Shown one piece after another: positions 51,622 through 61,652 of a stretch of DNA of 64,000 nucleotides. A model generated the notes under the pieces. It worked only from the letters and a program-made list of their open reading frames with translations. It did no database searches and was not told the DNA's origin. The DNA comes from Streptomyces flavochromogenes. GTDB taxonomy: Bacteria > Actinomycetota > Actinomycetes > Streptomycetales > Streptomycetaceae. Location: positions 124,001 through 188,000 of the forward strand of contig NZ_JNZO01000006.1 of the NCBI RefSeq assembly GCF_000717595.1, in the 5' to 3' direction. The position numbers were made by a program, and so were the translations under genes. How positions within the stretch are numbered: position 1 is the stretch's first letter; every line of letters begins with the position of its first letter.

Positions 51622-52671
51622 ATGCGGCTCGGCATCAACCTCGGCTACTGGGGCGCGGGCATGGACGGCGACAACCTCGCCGTCGCCCAGGAGGCGGACC
51701 GCCTCGGCTACGACGTCTGCTGGGCCGCCGAGGCCTACGGCTCCGACGCGCCCACCGTGCTGGCCTGGGTCGCGGCGAAGACGGAGCGGATCGACGTCGG
51801 CTCCGCGATCATGCAGATCCCGGCCCGGCAGCCCGCGATGACGGCCATGACCGCCGCCACCCTCGACTCGCTCACCGGCGGCCGCTTCCGCCTCGGCCTC
51901 GGCGTCTCCGGACCGCAGGTCTCCGAGGGCTGGTACGGCGTGAAGTTCGACAAGCCGCTGGCCCGGACCCGTGAGTACGTCGAGATCGTCCGCAAGGCGA
52001 TGACCCGGGAGCGCCTCAGCTACGAGGGCGAGCACTGGACCCTGCCGCTCCCGGGCGGCCCCGGCAAGCCGATCAAGCTCACCGTGCACCCGGAGCGAGA
52101 GCACATCCCGCTCTACATCGCCGCGATCGGTCCCAAGAACCTGGAGCAGACCGGCGAGATCGCCGACGGCGCCCTGCTGATCTTCCCCTCCGCCGCCCAC
52201 CTGGAGGAGACCGCGCTCCGGCACATTCGCGCGGGCCGCGAGAAGGCCGGGCTGACGATGGACGGCTTCGACGTCTGTCCCACCGTGCCGCTCGCCCTGG
52301 GGGACGACGTCGACGCCCTCGCCGACGTGTTCCGCCCGTACACCGCGCTGTACGTCGGCGGCATGGGCAGCCGCAAGCAGAACTTCTACAACCAGCTCGC
52401 GCAGCGCATGGGCTACGAGAAGGAGGCGGCCGAGATCCAGGACAAGTACCTGGCTGGCGACAAGGCGGGTGCCGCCGCGGCCGTACCGCAGAGCCTGATC
52501 GACCAGACCTCGCTGCTCGGGTCCGTCGAGCGGATCGCCGAGCGGATGACGGCCTACGCGGAGGCCGGTGTCACCACCCTGACCCTCGCCCCGGCCGGCT
52601 TCACCCTGGACGAGCGGGTGGCGGCGCTGCGGGCGGGCGTCGAGGCGATGGAGCGAGCCGGACTGGCGTGA
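51622..52671 (+). CDS. LLM-class F420-dependent oxidoreductase
   Basis: A 349-residue luciferase-like TIM barrel. MRLGINLGYWGAG starts the fold, and GSAIMQIPARQPAMTAMTAATLDSLTGGRFRLGLGVSGPQVSEGWYG is the coenzyme F420-binding pattern. Actinomycetes make F420. TAAGGGG precedes the ATG at 51622. The substrate is unknown. A hairpin at 52698-52740 ends the gene. Confidence 0.9.
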   Translation: MRLGINLGYWGAGMDGDNLAVAQEADRLGYDVCWAAEAYGSDAPTVLAWVAAKTERIDVGSAIMQIPARQPAMTAMTAATLDSLTGGRFRLGLGVSGPQVSEGWYGVKFDKPLARTREYVEIVRKAMTRERLSYEGEHWTLPLPGGPGKPIKLTVHPEREHIPLYIAAIGPKNLEQTGEIADGALLIFPSAAHLEETALRHIRAGREKAGLTMDGFDVCPTVPLALGDDVDALADVFRPYTALYVGGMGSRKQNFYNQLAQRMGYEKEAAEIQDKYLAGDKAGAAAAVPQSLIDQTSLLGSVERIAERMTAYAEAGVTTLTLAPAGFTLDERVAALRAGVEAMERAGLA

Positions 52672-52697
52672 CCCCGAGGGGCGCCGTCGGAGGTTCT

Positions 52698-52740
52698 GCG
52701 GCCGTGGTGGGGGCTCGGGGGTCTTCCCCGCCACGGCCGT
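52698..52740. terminator. Terminator hairpin after the F420 oxidoreductase
   Basis: Arms around 52698-52712 and 52726-52740 pair GCGGCCGTGG with CCACGGCCGT and extend with GGGG/CCCC across one mismatch. The 209-bp gap to 52881 holds no other credible gene. Confidence 0.75.
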
Positions 52741-52880
52741 CACGCTGCACAACGGCTTCGCGGGGCCCTCGGTTACGCCCTCGGGACTCACTCTTTCGGC
52801 CGAGTCGTCGGGTCCTCGTGTTGCCCCTCGCCGCGTACCGCATTTGACTCGTTGTCCCGGGGGCCGGACGGAGTGCGGAC

Positions 52881-53687
52881 ATGCGCACGGAGGTGGCGGC
52901 GATGCTCACGGCCAAGGGTCTGTTCCAGGAAATCATCGACAACGACGAGTCCTTCGCCCTCTTCTGCTCGATCGCGGCGAGCGGCGAGTCCCAGGGCGGC
53001 TGGGAGAACGCCCGGATCGCGGCGCTCGTCGCCCCCGGCATGAGGGATCTCACGCCCAAGATCACCCGCCACGGCGCCGACGAGGACAAGCACGGCCGGA
53101 TCTTCAACGCGCTGATGAAGAAGCGCGGCCTCGAACCCGTCCCGGTGCCGCCCGACACCGACTACACGATGCTGCTCGAACAGCGCGGCATCGGCCTCGC
53201 GCACGACAAGCTGCGCCGCGACGAGCCGCTGACCGAGCACGACATCGTCGTCTACCTCGCCCACAGCCGGGTCACCGAGCAGCGGGCCGCCGACCAGATG
53301 GACATGCTGGTCACGTACTTCGGGGACCATCCCGAACTCGGCAAGGCCATCCACATGATCGACAACGACGAGGTGAACCACCTCGCCTACTGCCACGAGG
53401 AACTGCTGCGCCTCGCGCGCGCGGGGCACGGCCGGCTCATCCAGCGGACCCTGCGCGAGTCCGCCCTCGTCGAGATCCAGGTCTACCGCGACGTCAGTCT
53501 CGCCGTGATGGGCCACATGGGGCGGATCCTGCGCTGGCCCAGGCCCAAGGCCGCCGCGCTCGCCGCCGGCATCCGCGGGATGTACGTGTACGAGCGTGCC
53601 GCGGGCTGGCACCGGATGGTCGGCCTGAAGATGCCCGAGCGACTCGACGCCCTCGGCGGGCCCGCGACCCCCGCCCCGGCGTTCTGA
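52881..53687 (+). CDS. Ferritin-like domain protein
   Basis: A 268-residue four-helix-bundle protein with diiron-type ligands: E and H in HGADEDKHGRIF, E in VTEQRAADQMD, and E/H in NDEVNHLAYCHEE. No ferritin 24-mer features and no signal peptide are seen. GGAG precedes the ATG. It is convergent with corA. Function unknown, perhaps oxidative or iron-related. Confidence 0.85.
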   Translation: MRTEVAAMLTAKGLFQEIIDNDESFALFCSIAASGESQGGWENARIAALVAPGMRDLTPKITRHGADEDKHGRIFNALMKKRGLEPVPVPPDTDYTMLLEQRGIGLAHDKLRRDEPLTEHDIVVYLAHSRVTEQRAADQMDMLVTYFGDHPELGKAIHMIDNDEVNHLAYCHEELLRLARAGHGRLIQRTLRESALVEIQVYRDVSLAVMGHMGRILRWPRPKAAALAAGIRGMYVYERAAGWHRMVGLKMPERLDALGGPATPAPAF

Positions 53688-53732
53688 CCCGCTCCGGGGC
53701 GGCCGCCGGGCCGCGGGGGGCGGGCCGGCGGC

Positions 53733-54716
53733 TCACATCCAGCCGCGCCGCTTGAACATCCGGTACAGGGTGAGGACGATGCCCGCCATCGCCACGAGCA
53801 CCACCGGGTACGAGGCCACCCAGCGCAGCTCCGGCATGTGGTCGAAGTTCATGCCGTAGATGCCCGCGACCATCGTGGGGACGGCCGCCATGGCCGCCCA
53901 CGCCGAGATCTTCCGCATGTCGTCGTTCTGCCGCACCCCCATCTGCGCGAGGTGGGCCGACAGCACGTCGGACAGCAGCCGGTCGAGCCCCTCCACCTGC
54001 TCGTTGGCGCGCAGCAGATGGTCGTTGACGTCCCGGAAGAAGGGCTGCGACCTCTCGTTCACGAACGGCACCGAACCGCCCGTGAGCCGGGACATCGGCC
54101 CGGCGAGCGGACCGCTGGCCCGGCGGAACTCCAGGACCTGCCGCTTCGCCGTGTAGATCCGCTCCGCCGTGTTCGCGGGATTGCCGCCGGTGGGCGCGAA
54201 GACGTCCGCCTCCAGCTCCTCGAGGTCGACCTGGAGCTCGCCCGCCACATCGAGGTAGTGGTCCACGATCGCGTCGCTCACCGCGTACAGCACCGCCGTC
54301 GGCCCGTGCTTCAGGACCTCCGGGTCGGCTTCGAGCCGCCGGCGCACCTGCGCGAGCGGAGCGCCCTCGCCGTGCCGGACGGTCACCACGAAGGAGTCGC
54401 CCATGAACAGCATCAGCTCGCCCGAGGAGACCCGGTCGCTCTCCGGCTCGTAGTCGACCGGTTTGAGCACCGCGAACAGCGAGTCGTCGTAGACCTCGAG
54501 CTTGGGACGCTGGTGGGCCTTCAGCGCGTCCTCGACGGCCAGCGGGTGCAGCGCGAACTCCGAGGCGACATGGTCGAATTCCGCCTCCGTGGGCTCGTGG
54601 AGCCCCACCCACAGAAAGGCGTCCCCGGTGGCCCGCGCCTGGTCGAGCGCGTCGGAGAGGTCGGCGGGGCCGTCCGTACGGCGCCCGTCCCGGTAGATGG
54701 CTGAGTCCACGATCAC
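53733..54716 (-). CDS. corA: CorA-family Mg2+/Co2+ transport protein
   Basis: A 327-residue protein: a long cytoplasmic alpha/beta domain, then two transmembrane helices with the ion-selective YGMNFDHM (GMN) motif between them. The start at 54716 (GTG) follows GGAG and TACGGC; an internal GTG at 54710 is also possible. Divergent from the phosphatase gene. Confidence 0.94.
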   Translation of the reverse strand: MIVDSAIYRDGRRTDGPADLSDALDQARATGDAFLWVGLHEPTEAEFDHVASEFALHPLAVEDALKAHQRPKLEVYDDSLFAVLKPVDYEPESDRVSSGELMLFMGDSFVVTVRHGEGAPLAQVRRRLEADPEVLKHGPTAVLYAVSDAIVDHYLDVAGELQVDLEELEADVFAPTGGNPANTAERIYTAKRQVLEFRRASGPLAGPMSRLTGGSVPFVNERSQPFFRDVNDHLLRANEQVEGLDRLLSDVLSAHLAQMGVRQNDDMRKISAWAAMAAVPTMVAGIYGMNFDHMPELRWVASYPVVLVAMAGIVLTLYRMFKRRGWM

Positions 54717-54832
54717 GCGCCGTATTCTCCATCGAACGGCCTCGCGACGCACGCGTGGATCCGCCCGCAGCGCCGCCGGCCCCGGAGGCCGGACCCGTCG
54801 GGCACCTGCGGGCACCGCCTAGGCTGGCCGCC

Positions 54833-55522
54833 ATGGCCACGTTGATCCTCGTCCGGCACGGACGCTCCACCGCCAACACCTCCGGGGTCCTCGCCGGGCG
54901 CACCCCCGGGATCTCCCTCGACGAGCGGGGCGCCGCGCAGGCCGCCGCGCTCCCCGGGCGGCTGGCGGACGTCCCGCTCGCCGCCGTCGTCTCCAGTCCC
55001 CTCCAGCGCTGCCGGGAGACCGTACGGCCCCTCCTCGACGCCCGCCCGGACCTCCCGCTGCACGTCGAGGACCGGATCAACGAGTGCGACTACGGCGACT
55101 GGTCCGGCCGGAAGCTGGCCGAGCTCAACGACGAACCCCTGATGGAGGTCGTCCAGGCGCACGCCTCCGCCGCGGCCTTCCCCGGCGGCGAGTCCATGCG
55201 CGCGATGCAGGCCCGTGCCGTCGACGCCGTGCACGACTGGAACGCGCGGATCGAGGCCGAACACGGCGAGGACGCCGCCTACGTCATGTGCTCGCACGGC
55301 GACATCGTCAAGTCGATCGTGGCGGACGCGCTCGGCCTCCACCTCGACCTCTTCCAGCGCATCCACGTCGACCCGTGCTCGGTCACCGTCATCCGCTACA
55401 CGCGCCTGCGTCCCTTCCTCGTCCGCCTCGGCGACACCGGGGACTTCGCCGGCTTCGCCCCGCGCGAGCACCCCGACAGCAGTGGGACCGCTGAGGTCGG
55501 GGGCGGTGCGGGCGCACCGTGA
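54833..55522 (+). CDS. Histidine phosphatase (MSMEG_4193-type phosphomutase family)
   Basis: A 229-residue protein. R8-H9-G10 (VRHGRST) carries the phospho-histidine; INECDYGDW the acid; SHGD the second His. TAGGCT (54820-54825) precedes the ATG by 7 nt. It lies directly upstream of DUF3090 and SCO1664-like genes, an arrangement conserved in actinomycetes up to mshC. Confidence 0.92.
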   Translation: MATLILVRHGRSTANTSGVLAGRTPGISLDERGAAQAAALPGRLADVPLAAVVSSPLQRCRETVRPLLDARPDLPLHVEDRINECDYGDWSGRKLAELNDEPLMEVVQAHASAAAFPGGESMRAMQARAVDAVHDWNARIEAEHGEDAAYVMCSHGDIVKSIVADALGLHLDLFQRIHVDPCSVTVIRYTRLRPFLVRLGDTGDFAGFAPREHPDSSGTAEVGGGAGAP

Positions 55523-55590
55523 TCCCTTCGCGCAGTAGGGTGGACGCGCCGCTGTAGTACGACTGTCGAGACGCAAGGGAGCCGGGAAAC

Positions 55591-56181
55591 GTGTCCCGTC
55601 AGGTGTTCCTCTACGACCCACCGGAGCGTTTCGTGGCCGGTACGGTCGGGCTGCCTGGCCGCCGTACGTTCTTCCTCCAGGCGTCCGCCGCCGGCCGGGT
55701 CACCAGCGTCGCCCTGGAGAAGACACAGGTCGCCGCGCTCGCCGAGCGCATGGACGAACTCCTCGACGAGGTCGTCCGCCGCACCGGGGGCAACGCCCCG
55801 GTTCCCGCCGTCGCGCCCGCCGAGGTGGCCGACACCGCCCCCCTCGACGTACCCGTCGAGGAGGAGTTCCGGGTCGGGACCATGGCGCTCGCCTGGGACG
55901 GTGAGGAGCAGCGCATGATCGTCGAGGCGCAGGCGCTCGTCGAACTCGACGTGGAGTCGGAGGAGGACCTCGCCGAGGCCGAGGAGAGGCTGCTCCAGGA
56001 CGAGGAGAACGGCCCGCCGATGCTCCGGGTGCGCCTCAGCGGCGCCCAGGCCCGTGCCTTCGCGAAGCGGGCGCTGGACGTCGTCAACGCCGGCCGTCCG
56101 CCCTGCCCGCTGTGCAGCCTGCCGCTCGACCCCGAGGGCCATGTCTGCCCGCGCCAGAACGGATACCGCCGCGGAGCATGA
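55591..56181 (+). CDS. DUF3090 family protein
   Basis: A 196-residue protein starting MSRQVFLYDPPERFVAGTVGLPGRRTFFLQA. It ends with a CPLC...C zinc-binding cluster (RPPCPLCSLPLDPEGHVCPRQNGY). Function unknown; conserved next to the phosphatase. The start is GTG, after AAGGGAG. TAGGGT at 55536-55541 is a plausible -10, giving a 5' leader of about 45 nt. It overlaps the next gene by 4 bp. Confidence 0.9.
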   Translation: MSRQVFLYDPPERFVAGTVGLPGRRTFFLQASAAGRVTSVALEKTQVAALAERMDELLDEVVRRTGGNAPVPAVAPAEVADTAPLDVPVEEEFRVGTMALAWDGEEQRMIVEAQALVELDVESEEDLAEAEERLLQDEENGPPMLRVRLSGAQARAFAKRALDVVNAGRPPCPLCSLPLDPEGHVCPRQNGYRRGA

Positions 56182-56984
56182 GCAGCACCCCCCCGACGCC
56201 GCCCGACGCCGAGCTGCTCGCCCACGGTGAGCTGACCGTGCGCGGCCGGGTCCGCGAGGCCTCCAACGCCGTGCTCTACTGCTCCGTCGCGTACGAGGGA
56301 CGGGAGGCGGCCTGCGTCTACAAGCCGGTCGTGGGGGAGCAGCCGCTGTGGGACTTCCCCGACGGCACGCTCGCCCAGCGCGAGGTCGCGGCGTACGAGA
56401 TCTCCGAGGCCACCGGCTGGGGCCTGGTCCCGCCGACCGTGCTTCGCGACGGTCCGTACGGGGAGGGCATGGTCCAGCTGTGGATCGAGGCCGATCCCGA
56501 GGCGCGGCTGCTCGCCCTGACCGAGGACGACGAGGCGGGCGAGGGCTGGAAGGCCGTCGGTCCCGCCCAGGTCGCCGAGGACCGCACCGCGCTCCTCGTC
56601 CACGCGGACACCCCCGACCTGCGGCGGCTCGCCGTCCTGGACGCCGTCATCAACAACGGCGACCGGAAGGGCGGGCACCTGCTGCCCGCTCCCGGCGGAC
56701 ACCTCTACGGCATCGACCACGGGGTCAGCTTCCACGTCGACGACAAGCTGCGCACCCTCCTGTGGGGCTGGGCGGGCGAGGAGCTGCCCGCGGAGGCCGC
56801 CGGGGTGCTCGACGGCCTCGGCCGCTCCCTGGCCCCGGGAGCGCCGTTGTCCGCCCGTCTGGCGGAACTGCTCACGGATGCCGAGGTGGTGGCCGTACGC
56901 GCCCGCGTGGAGGTGCTGCGGACCACGGGACGGCACCCGGAGCCCTCGGGGCAGTGGCCGGCGATCCCCTGGCCTCCCGTCTGA
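56178..56984 (+). CDS. SCO1664 family protein
   Basis: A 268-residue protein of the PI3K/PI4K-like or APH-like SCO1664 family: [24 protein letters not shown] (nucleotide/Lys region), [19 protein letters not shown] (catalytic-like loop) and [10 protein letters not shown] (metal-like Asp). It overlaps the DUF3090 stop (ATGA), so they are coupled. Its location immediately upstream of mshC suggests a link to mycothiol metabolism, unproven. Confidence 0.9.
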   Translation: MSSTPPTPPDAELLAHGELTVRGRVREASNAVLYCSVAYEGREAACVYKPVVGEQPLWDFPDGTLAQREVAAYEISEATGWGLVPPTVLRDGPYGEGMVQLWIEADPEARLLALTEDDEAGEGWKAVGPAQVAEDRTALLVHADTPDLRRLAVLDAVINNGDRKGGHLLPAPGGHLYGIDHGVSFHVDDKLRTLLWGWAGEELPAEAAGVLDGLGRSLAPGAPLSARLAELLTDAEVVAVRARVEVLRTTGRHPEPSGQWPAIPWPPV

Positions 56985-57144
56985 CGGGACCGAAAGGTTC
57001 CGGCCATCCCTGCGGATGGGCCTCCCCGGGGTCGTGCACCCCTGGGGGGTATGCACGCAGGCCTCCGACCCGCAAGAGCGCCTAATAGGTCAAGATCCCG
57101 GATCCGGTTCGTATCCGGAACACCTGTCCGGTTACGCTCGGGTC

Positions 57145-58374
57145 ATGCATGCCTGGCCCGCTTCTGAGGTCCCCGCCCTTCCCGGCAAGGGCCGCGACCT
57201 CCGGATCCACGACACCGCGACCGGTGGACGAGTGACCCTCGCCCCCGGCCCCGTCGCCCGTATCTACGTCTGCGGCATCACGCCGTACGACGCGACCCAC
57301 ATGGGTCACGCGGCGACCTACAACGCGTTCGACCTCGTTCAGCGCGTGTGGCTCGACACCAAGCGGCAGGTGCACTACGTCCAGAACGTCACGGACGTGG
57401 ACGACCCGCTCCTGGAGCGCGCGATCCGCGACGGCATCGACTGGGTCGGCCTCGCCGAGCGGGAGACCGCCCTCTTCCGCGAGGACATGACCGCCCTGCG
57501 GATGCTGCCCCCGCAGCACTACATCGGCGCCGTCGAAGCCATACCCGGCATCGTCCCGCTCGTCGAGCGCCTCCGGGACTCCGGAGCCGCCTACGAGCTC
57601 GAAGGGGACGTCTACTTCTCCGTCGACGCCGACCCGCACTTCGGGCAGGTCTCGAACTACACCACCGAGCTGATGCGTCATCTCTCCGCCGAGCGCGGCG
57701 GGGACCCGGACCGTCCGGGCAAGAAGAACCCGCTCGACCCGATGCTCTGGATGGCGGCCCGTGAGGGCGAGCCGAGCTGGGACGGCGCGAGTCTCGGCCC
57801 CGGCCGCCCCGGCTGGCACATCGAGTGCGTCGCCATCGCCCTCGACCACCTCGGCATGGGCTTCGACGTGCAGGGCGGCGGCTCCGACCTGATCTTCCCG
57901 CACCACGAGATGGGCGCCTCCCACGCCCAGACCCTCACCGGCGAGTTCCCCATGGCGAAGGCGTACGTCCACGCCGGCATGGTCGCCCTCGACGGCGAGA
58001 AGATGTCCAAGTCCCGGGGCAATCTGGTCTTCGTCTCGAAGCTCCGCCGCGACGGCGTCGACCCGGCCGCCATCCGGCTCGCGCTGCTCTCCCACCGCTA
58101 CCGCGACGACTGGGAGTGGACCGACCAGGTCCTCCAGGACGCCGTGGAGCGTCTCGGCCGGTGGCGCGCCGCCGTGTCGCGCCCCGACGGCCCGTCCGCC
58201 GACGCGCTCGTCGAGGAGCTCCGCGAGGCCCTGTCCGACGACCTCGACACGCCCACCGCGCTCGCCGCGGTCGACCGCTGGGCCGCACTCCAGACGGCCG
58301 AGGGCGGCACCGACGACTCCGCTCCCGGTCTCGTCTCCCGCGCCGTCGACGCACTGCTCGGTGTGGCCCTGTAG
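57145..58374 (+). CDS. mshC: L-cysteine:1D-myo-inosityl 2-amino-2-deoxy-alpha-D-glucopyranoside ligase MshC
   Basis: A 409-residue class I aminoacyl-tRNA-synthetase-like enzyme. C43 and WHIEC/HHE bind the catalytic zinc, THMGHA (51-56) is the HIGH motif and KMSKS at about 287-291 the second signature. It joins cysteine to GlcN-Ins, the third step of mycothiol synthesis. TACGCT (57133-57138) precedes the ATG by exactly 6 nt, so the mRNA is probably leaderless. A strong terminator follows. Confidence 0.97.
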   Translation: MHAWPASEVPALPGKGRDLRIHDTATGGRVTLAPGPVARIYVCGITPYDATHMGHAATYNAFDLVQRVWLDTKRQVHYVQNVTDVDDPLLERAIRDGIDWVGLAERETALFREDMTALRMLPPQHYIGAVEAIPGIVPLVERLRDSGAAYELEGDVYFSVDADPHFGQVSNYTTELMRHLSAERGGDPDRPGKKNPLDPMLWMAAREGEPSWDGASLGPGRPGWHIECVAIALDHLGMGFDVQGGGSDLIFPHHEMGASHAQTLTGEFPMAKAYVHAGMVALDGEKMSKSRGNLVFVSKLRRDGVDPAAIRLALLSHRYRDDWEWTDQVLQDAVERLGRWRAAVSRPDGPSADALVEELREALSDDLDTPTALAAVDRWAALQTAEGGTDDSAPGLVSRAVDALLGVAL

Positions 58375-58404
58375 CGGGCAGGACCGCACAACTCCCTTTC
58401 AGGC

Positions 58405-58450
58405 AACCGCCCTCGGACTTCTCGCCGAAGTCCGAGGGCGGTTCCGTTTT
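58405..58450 (+). terminator. Rho-independent terminator of mshC
   Basis: A perfect 17-bp stem (58405-58421 with 58427-58443), loop TCGCC, then TTTT at 58447-58450. Confidence 0.93.
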
Positions 58451-58490
58451 GTCCTGGCGGGCATGCTCGTTCCTGCGCTAAATAAGCTTC

Positions 58491-61400
58491 ATGCAATCAT
58501 CATCACGCATGAAAGTTGCACTCGCCGGAGCCGTCCTCGGGCTCCTCACGGCCCTCGCGGGACCCGGCACCACCGCGTCGGCCCTCCCCACCGACAGCGC
58601 CGCCAAGGCCGACACCACGGCACAGGAGCCCGACACCACGGTCGGCGACCTCACCGGGTTCGCCGCAGCCGGGCCCGTCTACCGGCTGACCGCCGGCCAG
58701 GCCCAGGCACGGGTCAGCTTCGTCACCGCCGACACCTTCCGCATCGAACTCGCCCCCGACGGCACGTTCACCGACCCCACCGGCAGCGACATCACGCTGC
58801 CCCAGGGCCCGCCCCCGGCCACCCGCTGGCGCGACCTGGGCGACCGCTACGAACTGAGCAGCGCCGCGGTGACCCTGCGCGCCTACAAGTCACCCCTCCG
58901 CTTCGCCGCGCTGCGCGCCGACGGCACCCCGCTCTGGAGCGAGTCCCGCGGCCTCAGCTGGACCGCCGACCGCACCACCCAGACCCTCGCCCGCGGTGCC
59001 ACCGAACAGTTCTACGGCGCCGGCATGCAGAACGGCCGCGGCAACACCTCCCACCGGGACAAGACCGTCGAGGTCGGCGTCGACTACAACTGGAACGACG
59101 GCGGCCACCCCAACTCCGTCCCGTTCTACCTCTCCTCCGCCGGATACGGCGTCTACCGCAACACCTACGCGCCGAACACCTACGCCTTCACCGAGCCCGT
59201 CACCACCAGCGCCGAGGAACGGCGCTTCGACGCCTACTACTTCGCCGGCACCGGCGGCGATGCCGCCAAGGACGTCATCGGCCAGTACACCCGGCTCACC
59301 GGAAAGCCCTTCATGCCGCCCGTGTACGGCCTGGAGATCGGCGACGCCGACTGCTACCTCCACAACGCCAACCGGGGCGAGCGCCGCACCCTCGACGCCC
59401 TGAAGGTCGCCGACGGCTACGTCGAGAACGACATGCCCAACGGCTGGATGCTCGTCAACGACGGCTACGGCTGCGGCTACGAGAACCTCGCCGAGGCCTC
59501 CGCCGGACTCGGCGAGCGCGGCATGAAGCTCGGCCTCTGGACCGAGGACGGCATCGACAAGCTCGAAGAGCAGGTCAAAGCCGGCCAGCGGGTCGCCAAG
59601 CTCGACGTCGCCTGGGTCGGCGAGGGCTACAAGTTCGCCCTCGACGGCTGCAAGGACGCCCACGCCGGCATCGAGGCCCACAGCGACGCCCGCGGCTTCA
59701 CCTGGGCCCCCGAGAGCTGGTCCGGCGCCCAGCGCTGCGGCGTCCAGTGGTCCGGCGACCAGTCCGGCACCTGGGAGTACATCCGCTGGCAGATCCCCAC
59801 CTACGCGGGCGCGTCCATGTCCGGACTCGCCTACACCACCGGTGACGTCGACGGCATCTTCGGCGGCAGCGCCAAGACCTACACCCGCGACCTGCAGTGG
59901 AAGACCTTCCTGCCGGTCACGATGACCATGGACGGCTGGGCCGCCAACGACAAGCAGCCCTTCCGCTACGGCGAGCCCTACACCGGCATCAACCGCGCCT
60001 CCCTCAAGCTGCACGAGGCCCTGCTCCCGTACATCTACAGCCACGCCCACCAGGCCACGAAGACCGGCGTCGGGCTCGCCCGGCCGCTCGCCCTGGAGTA
60101 CCCGGACGACCCCAGGGCCGCCACCGAAGCAGCCAAGTACGAGTTCCTCAGCGGCGAGGACTTCCTGGTCGCCCCCGTCTACCAGGACGCCGTGGAGCGC
60201 GACGGCATCTACCTGCCCAAGGGCACCTGGATCGACTACTGGAGCGGTCGCACCTACGAAGGCCCCGTCACCGTCGACGACTACAGCGCCCCGCTCGACA
60301 CCCTGCCCCTCTTCGTACGGGCCGGGGCGACCGTCCCGATGTGGCCCGGCGACATCCGCTCGTACACGGACCGTGCCCCCGGCGACCCGATCGCCTGGGA
60401 CGTCTACCCGAAGGGCGACTCCTCCTTCGAGCTGTACGAGGACGACGGCGTCACCCGCGAACACCGCACCGGCCGGTACGCCACCCAGCGTGCCGAGGTC
60501 CGCGCCCCGCAGCGCGGCGCCGGCGACGTCACCGTCCGCATCGGCGCGAGCAAGGGCACGTACACCGGCAAGGCGAACGCCCGGCCGTACGCCTTCACGG
60601 TCCACACCGGCGACGCCCCCGGCGCCGTCCGGCTCGACGGGCGCACGCTGCCCGCCCTCACCTCCCGCGCCGCCTTCGACGCGGCCTCCCAGGGCTGGTG
60701 GTACGACCGCGACGAGCGCGGGGGAGTGGTCCGGGTCAAGACGGCCGCCCTCTCCACCGCCCGCGACTTCGAGCTGCGGCTGAGCGACACCAGCGCGGTC
60801 GGCGGCGCCGTACCGGGAGCCTCCGCCACCCTCGCAGTCCCCACCGCGCAGGAGCTCGGCGCCGGAGCGCCCGGCACCGTCGCGGTGGACGTCACCGCCG
60901 GCACCCGCGACGCCACCGACGTACGGGTGTCCCTGGCCGCTCCGGCCGGCTGGCAGGTCACCCCGGCCGCGCCGATCGGCCGCGTCCCGGCCGGAACCAC
61001 CCGCCGGGTCGAGGTCACCGTCACCCCCGCGCCGGACGCGAAGCCCGGCGAGGCCACCCTCACCGCCACCGCCCGGCACCGCGCCGCGGGCACCGACCGC
61101 ACCGCCACGCAGCGGTTCGCGGTCGGCGTGATGCCCCCGCCGCCCACCGGCGACGCCTGGGCGAGCGACCTCGTCTGGCTGCGCTCCACCAACGGCTGGG
61201 GACCGCCCGAACGCGACCGCTCCAACGGCGAGTCCGGCGCCACCGACGGCCGGACCCTCACCCTGGCCGGCACGACCTACGAGAAGGGCATCGGTGCCCA
61301 CGCCGACTCCGACATCGAGGTCTACCTCGGCGGGCGCTGCACCACCTTCACCGCCGACGTCGGGATCGACGACGAGATCAACGGCTACGGCGAGGTGGCC

Positions 61401-61586
61401 TTCTCCGTCGAGGCCGACGGCAAGGTCCTGTGGACCTCACCCCGGGTCACCGGCGCCTCCGCGACCCTGCCCGTGAACGTCGACGTGACCGGGGCGCGGC
61501 ACGTCCGGCTGAAGATCACGGACACCAACGGGTCCAAGAGCGGCGACCACGGCGACTGGGCGGCGGCCCGGTTCGGCTGCGGCTGA
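58491..61586 (+). CDS. Secreted GH31 glycoside hydrolase with NEW3 and NPCBM domains
   Basis: A 1031-residue exported enzyme. Signal peptide to about residue 32. The GH31 barrel has nucleophile D372 (KLDVAWVG) and a likely acid/base D423 (QWSGDQSG). C-terminal beta domains follow: an NPCBM-associated NEW3-like part (about 775-880) and an NPCBM/NEW2-like carbohydrate-binding domain (about 890-1031, KGIGAHADSDIEVYLGG). Candidate substrates are alpha-glucans or alpha-galactosides; the pocket cannot be read here. The first ATG is at 58491; MKVALAG at 58509 is an alternative. Confidence 0.9.
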   Translation: MQSSSRMKVALAGAVLGLLTALAGPGTTASALPTDSAAKADTTAQEPDTTVGDLTGFAAAGPVYRLTAGQAQARVSFVTADTFRIELAPDGTFTDPTGSDITLPQGPPPATRWRDLGDRYELSSAAVTLRAYKSPLRFAALRADGTPLWSESRGLSWTADRTTQTLARGATEQFYGAGMQNGRGNTSHRDKTVEVGVDYNWNDGGHPNSVPFYLSSAGYGVYRNTYAPNTYAFTEPVTTSAEERRFDAYYFAGTGGDAAKDVIGQYTRLTGKPFMPPVYGLEIGDADCYLHNANRGERRTLDALKVADGYVENDMPNGWMLVNDGYGCGYENLAEASAGLGERGMKLGLWTEDGIDKLEEQVKAGQRVAKLDVAWVGEGYKFALDGCKDAHAGIEAHSDARGFTWAPESWSGAQRCGVQWSGDQSGTWEYIRWQIPTYAGASMSGLAYTTGDVDGIFGGSAKTYTRDLQWKTFLPVTMTMDGWAANDKQPFRYGEPYTGINRASLKLHEALLPYIYSHAHQATKTGVGLARPLALEYPDDPRAATEAAKYEFLSGEDFLVAPVYQDAVERDGIYLPKGTWIDYWSGRTYEGPVTVDDYSAPLDTLPLFVRAGATVPMWPGDIRSYTDRAPGDPIAWDVYPKGDSSFELYEDDGVTREHRTGRYATQRAEVRAPQRGAGDVTVRIGASKGTYTGKANARPYAFTVHTGDAPGAVRLDGRTLPALTSRAAFDAASQGWWYDRDERGGVVRVKTAALSTARDFELRLSDTSAVGGAVPGASATLAVPTAQELGAGAPGTVAVDVTAGTRDATDVRVSLAAPAGWQVTPAAPIGRVPAGTTRRVEVTVTPAPDAKPGEATLTATARHRAAGTDRTATQRFAVGVMPPPPTGDAWASDLVWLRSTNGWGPPERDRSNGESGATDGRTLTLAGTTYEKGIGAHADSDIEVYLGGRCTTFTADVGIDDEINGYGEVAFSVEADGKVLWTSPRVTGASATLPVNVDVTGARHVRLKITDTNGSKSGDHGDWAAARFGCG

Positions 61587-61591
61587 CGCGA

Positions 61592-61627
61592 GAACGGGAG
61601 GGGCGCCCTCGGGCACCCCTCCCGTTC
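61592..61627. terminator. Bidirectional terminator between GH31 and PAC2 genes
   Basis: Arms 61592-61608 and 61611-61627 pair over 17 positions with one mismatch and a 2-nt gap at the tip, in a 66-bp intergenic space between convergent genes. Confidence 0.8.
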
Positions 61628-61652
61628 CGTCACGACTCCCCGGCGCAGGCGG

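Noticed and set aside
58890..61301. 803-residue open frame antisense to the GH31 gene
   Set aside because: Low-complexity Gly/Val/Ala composition without motifs; the sense strand has a full GH31 protein with signal peptide.
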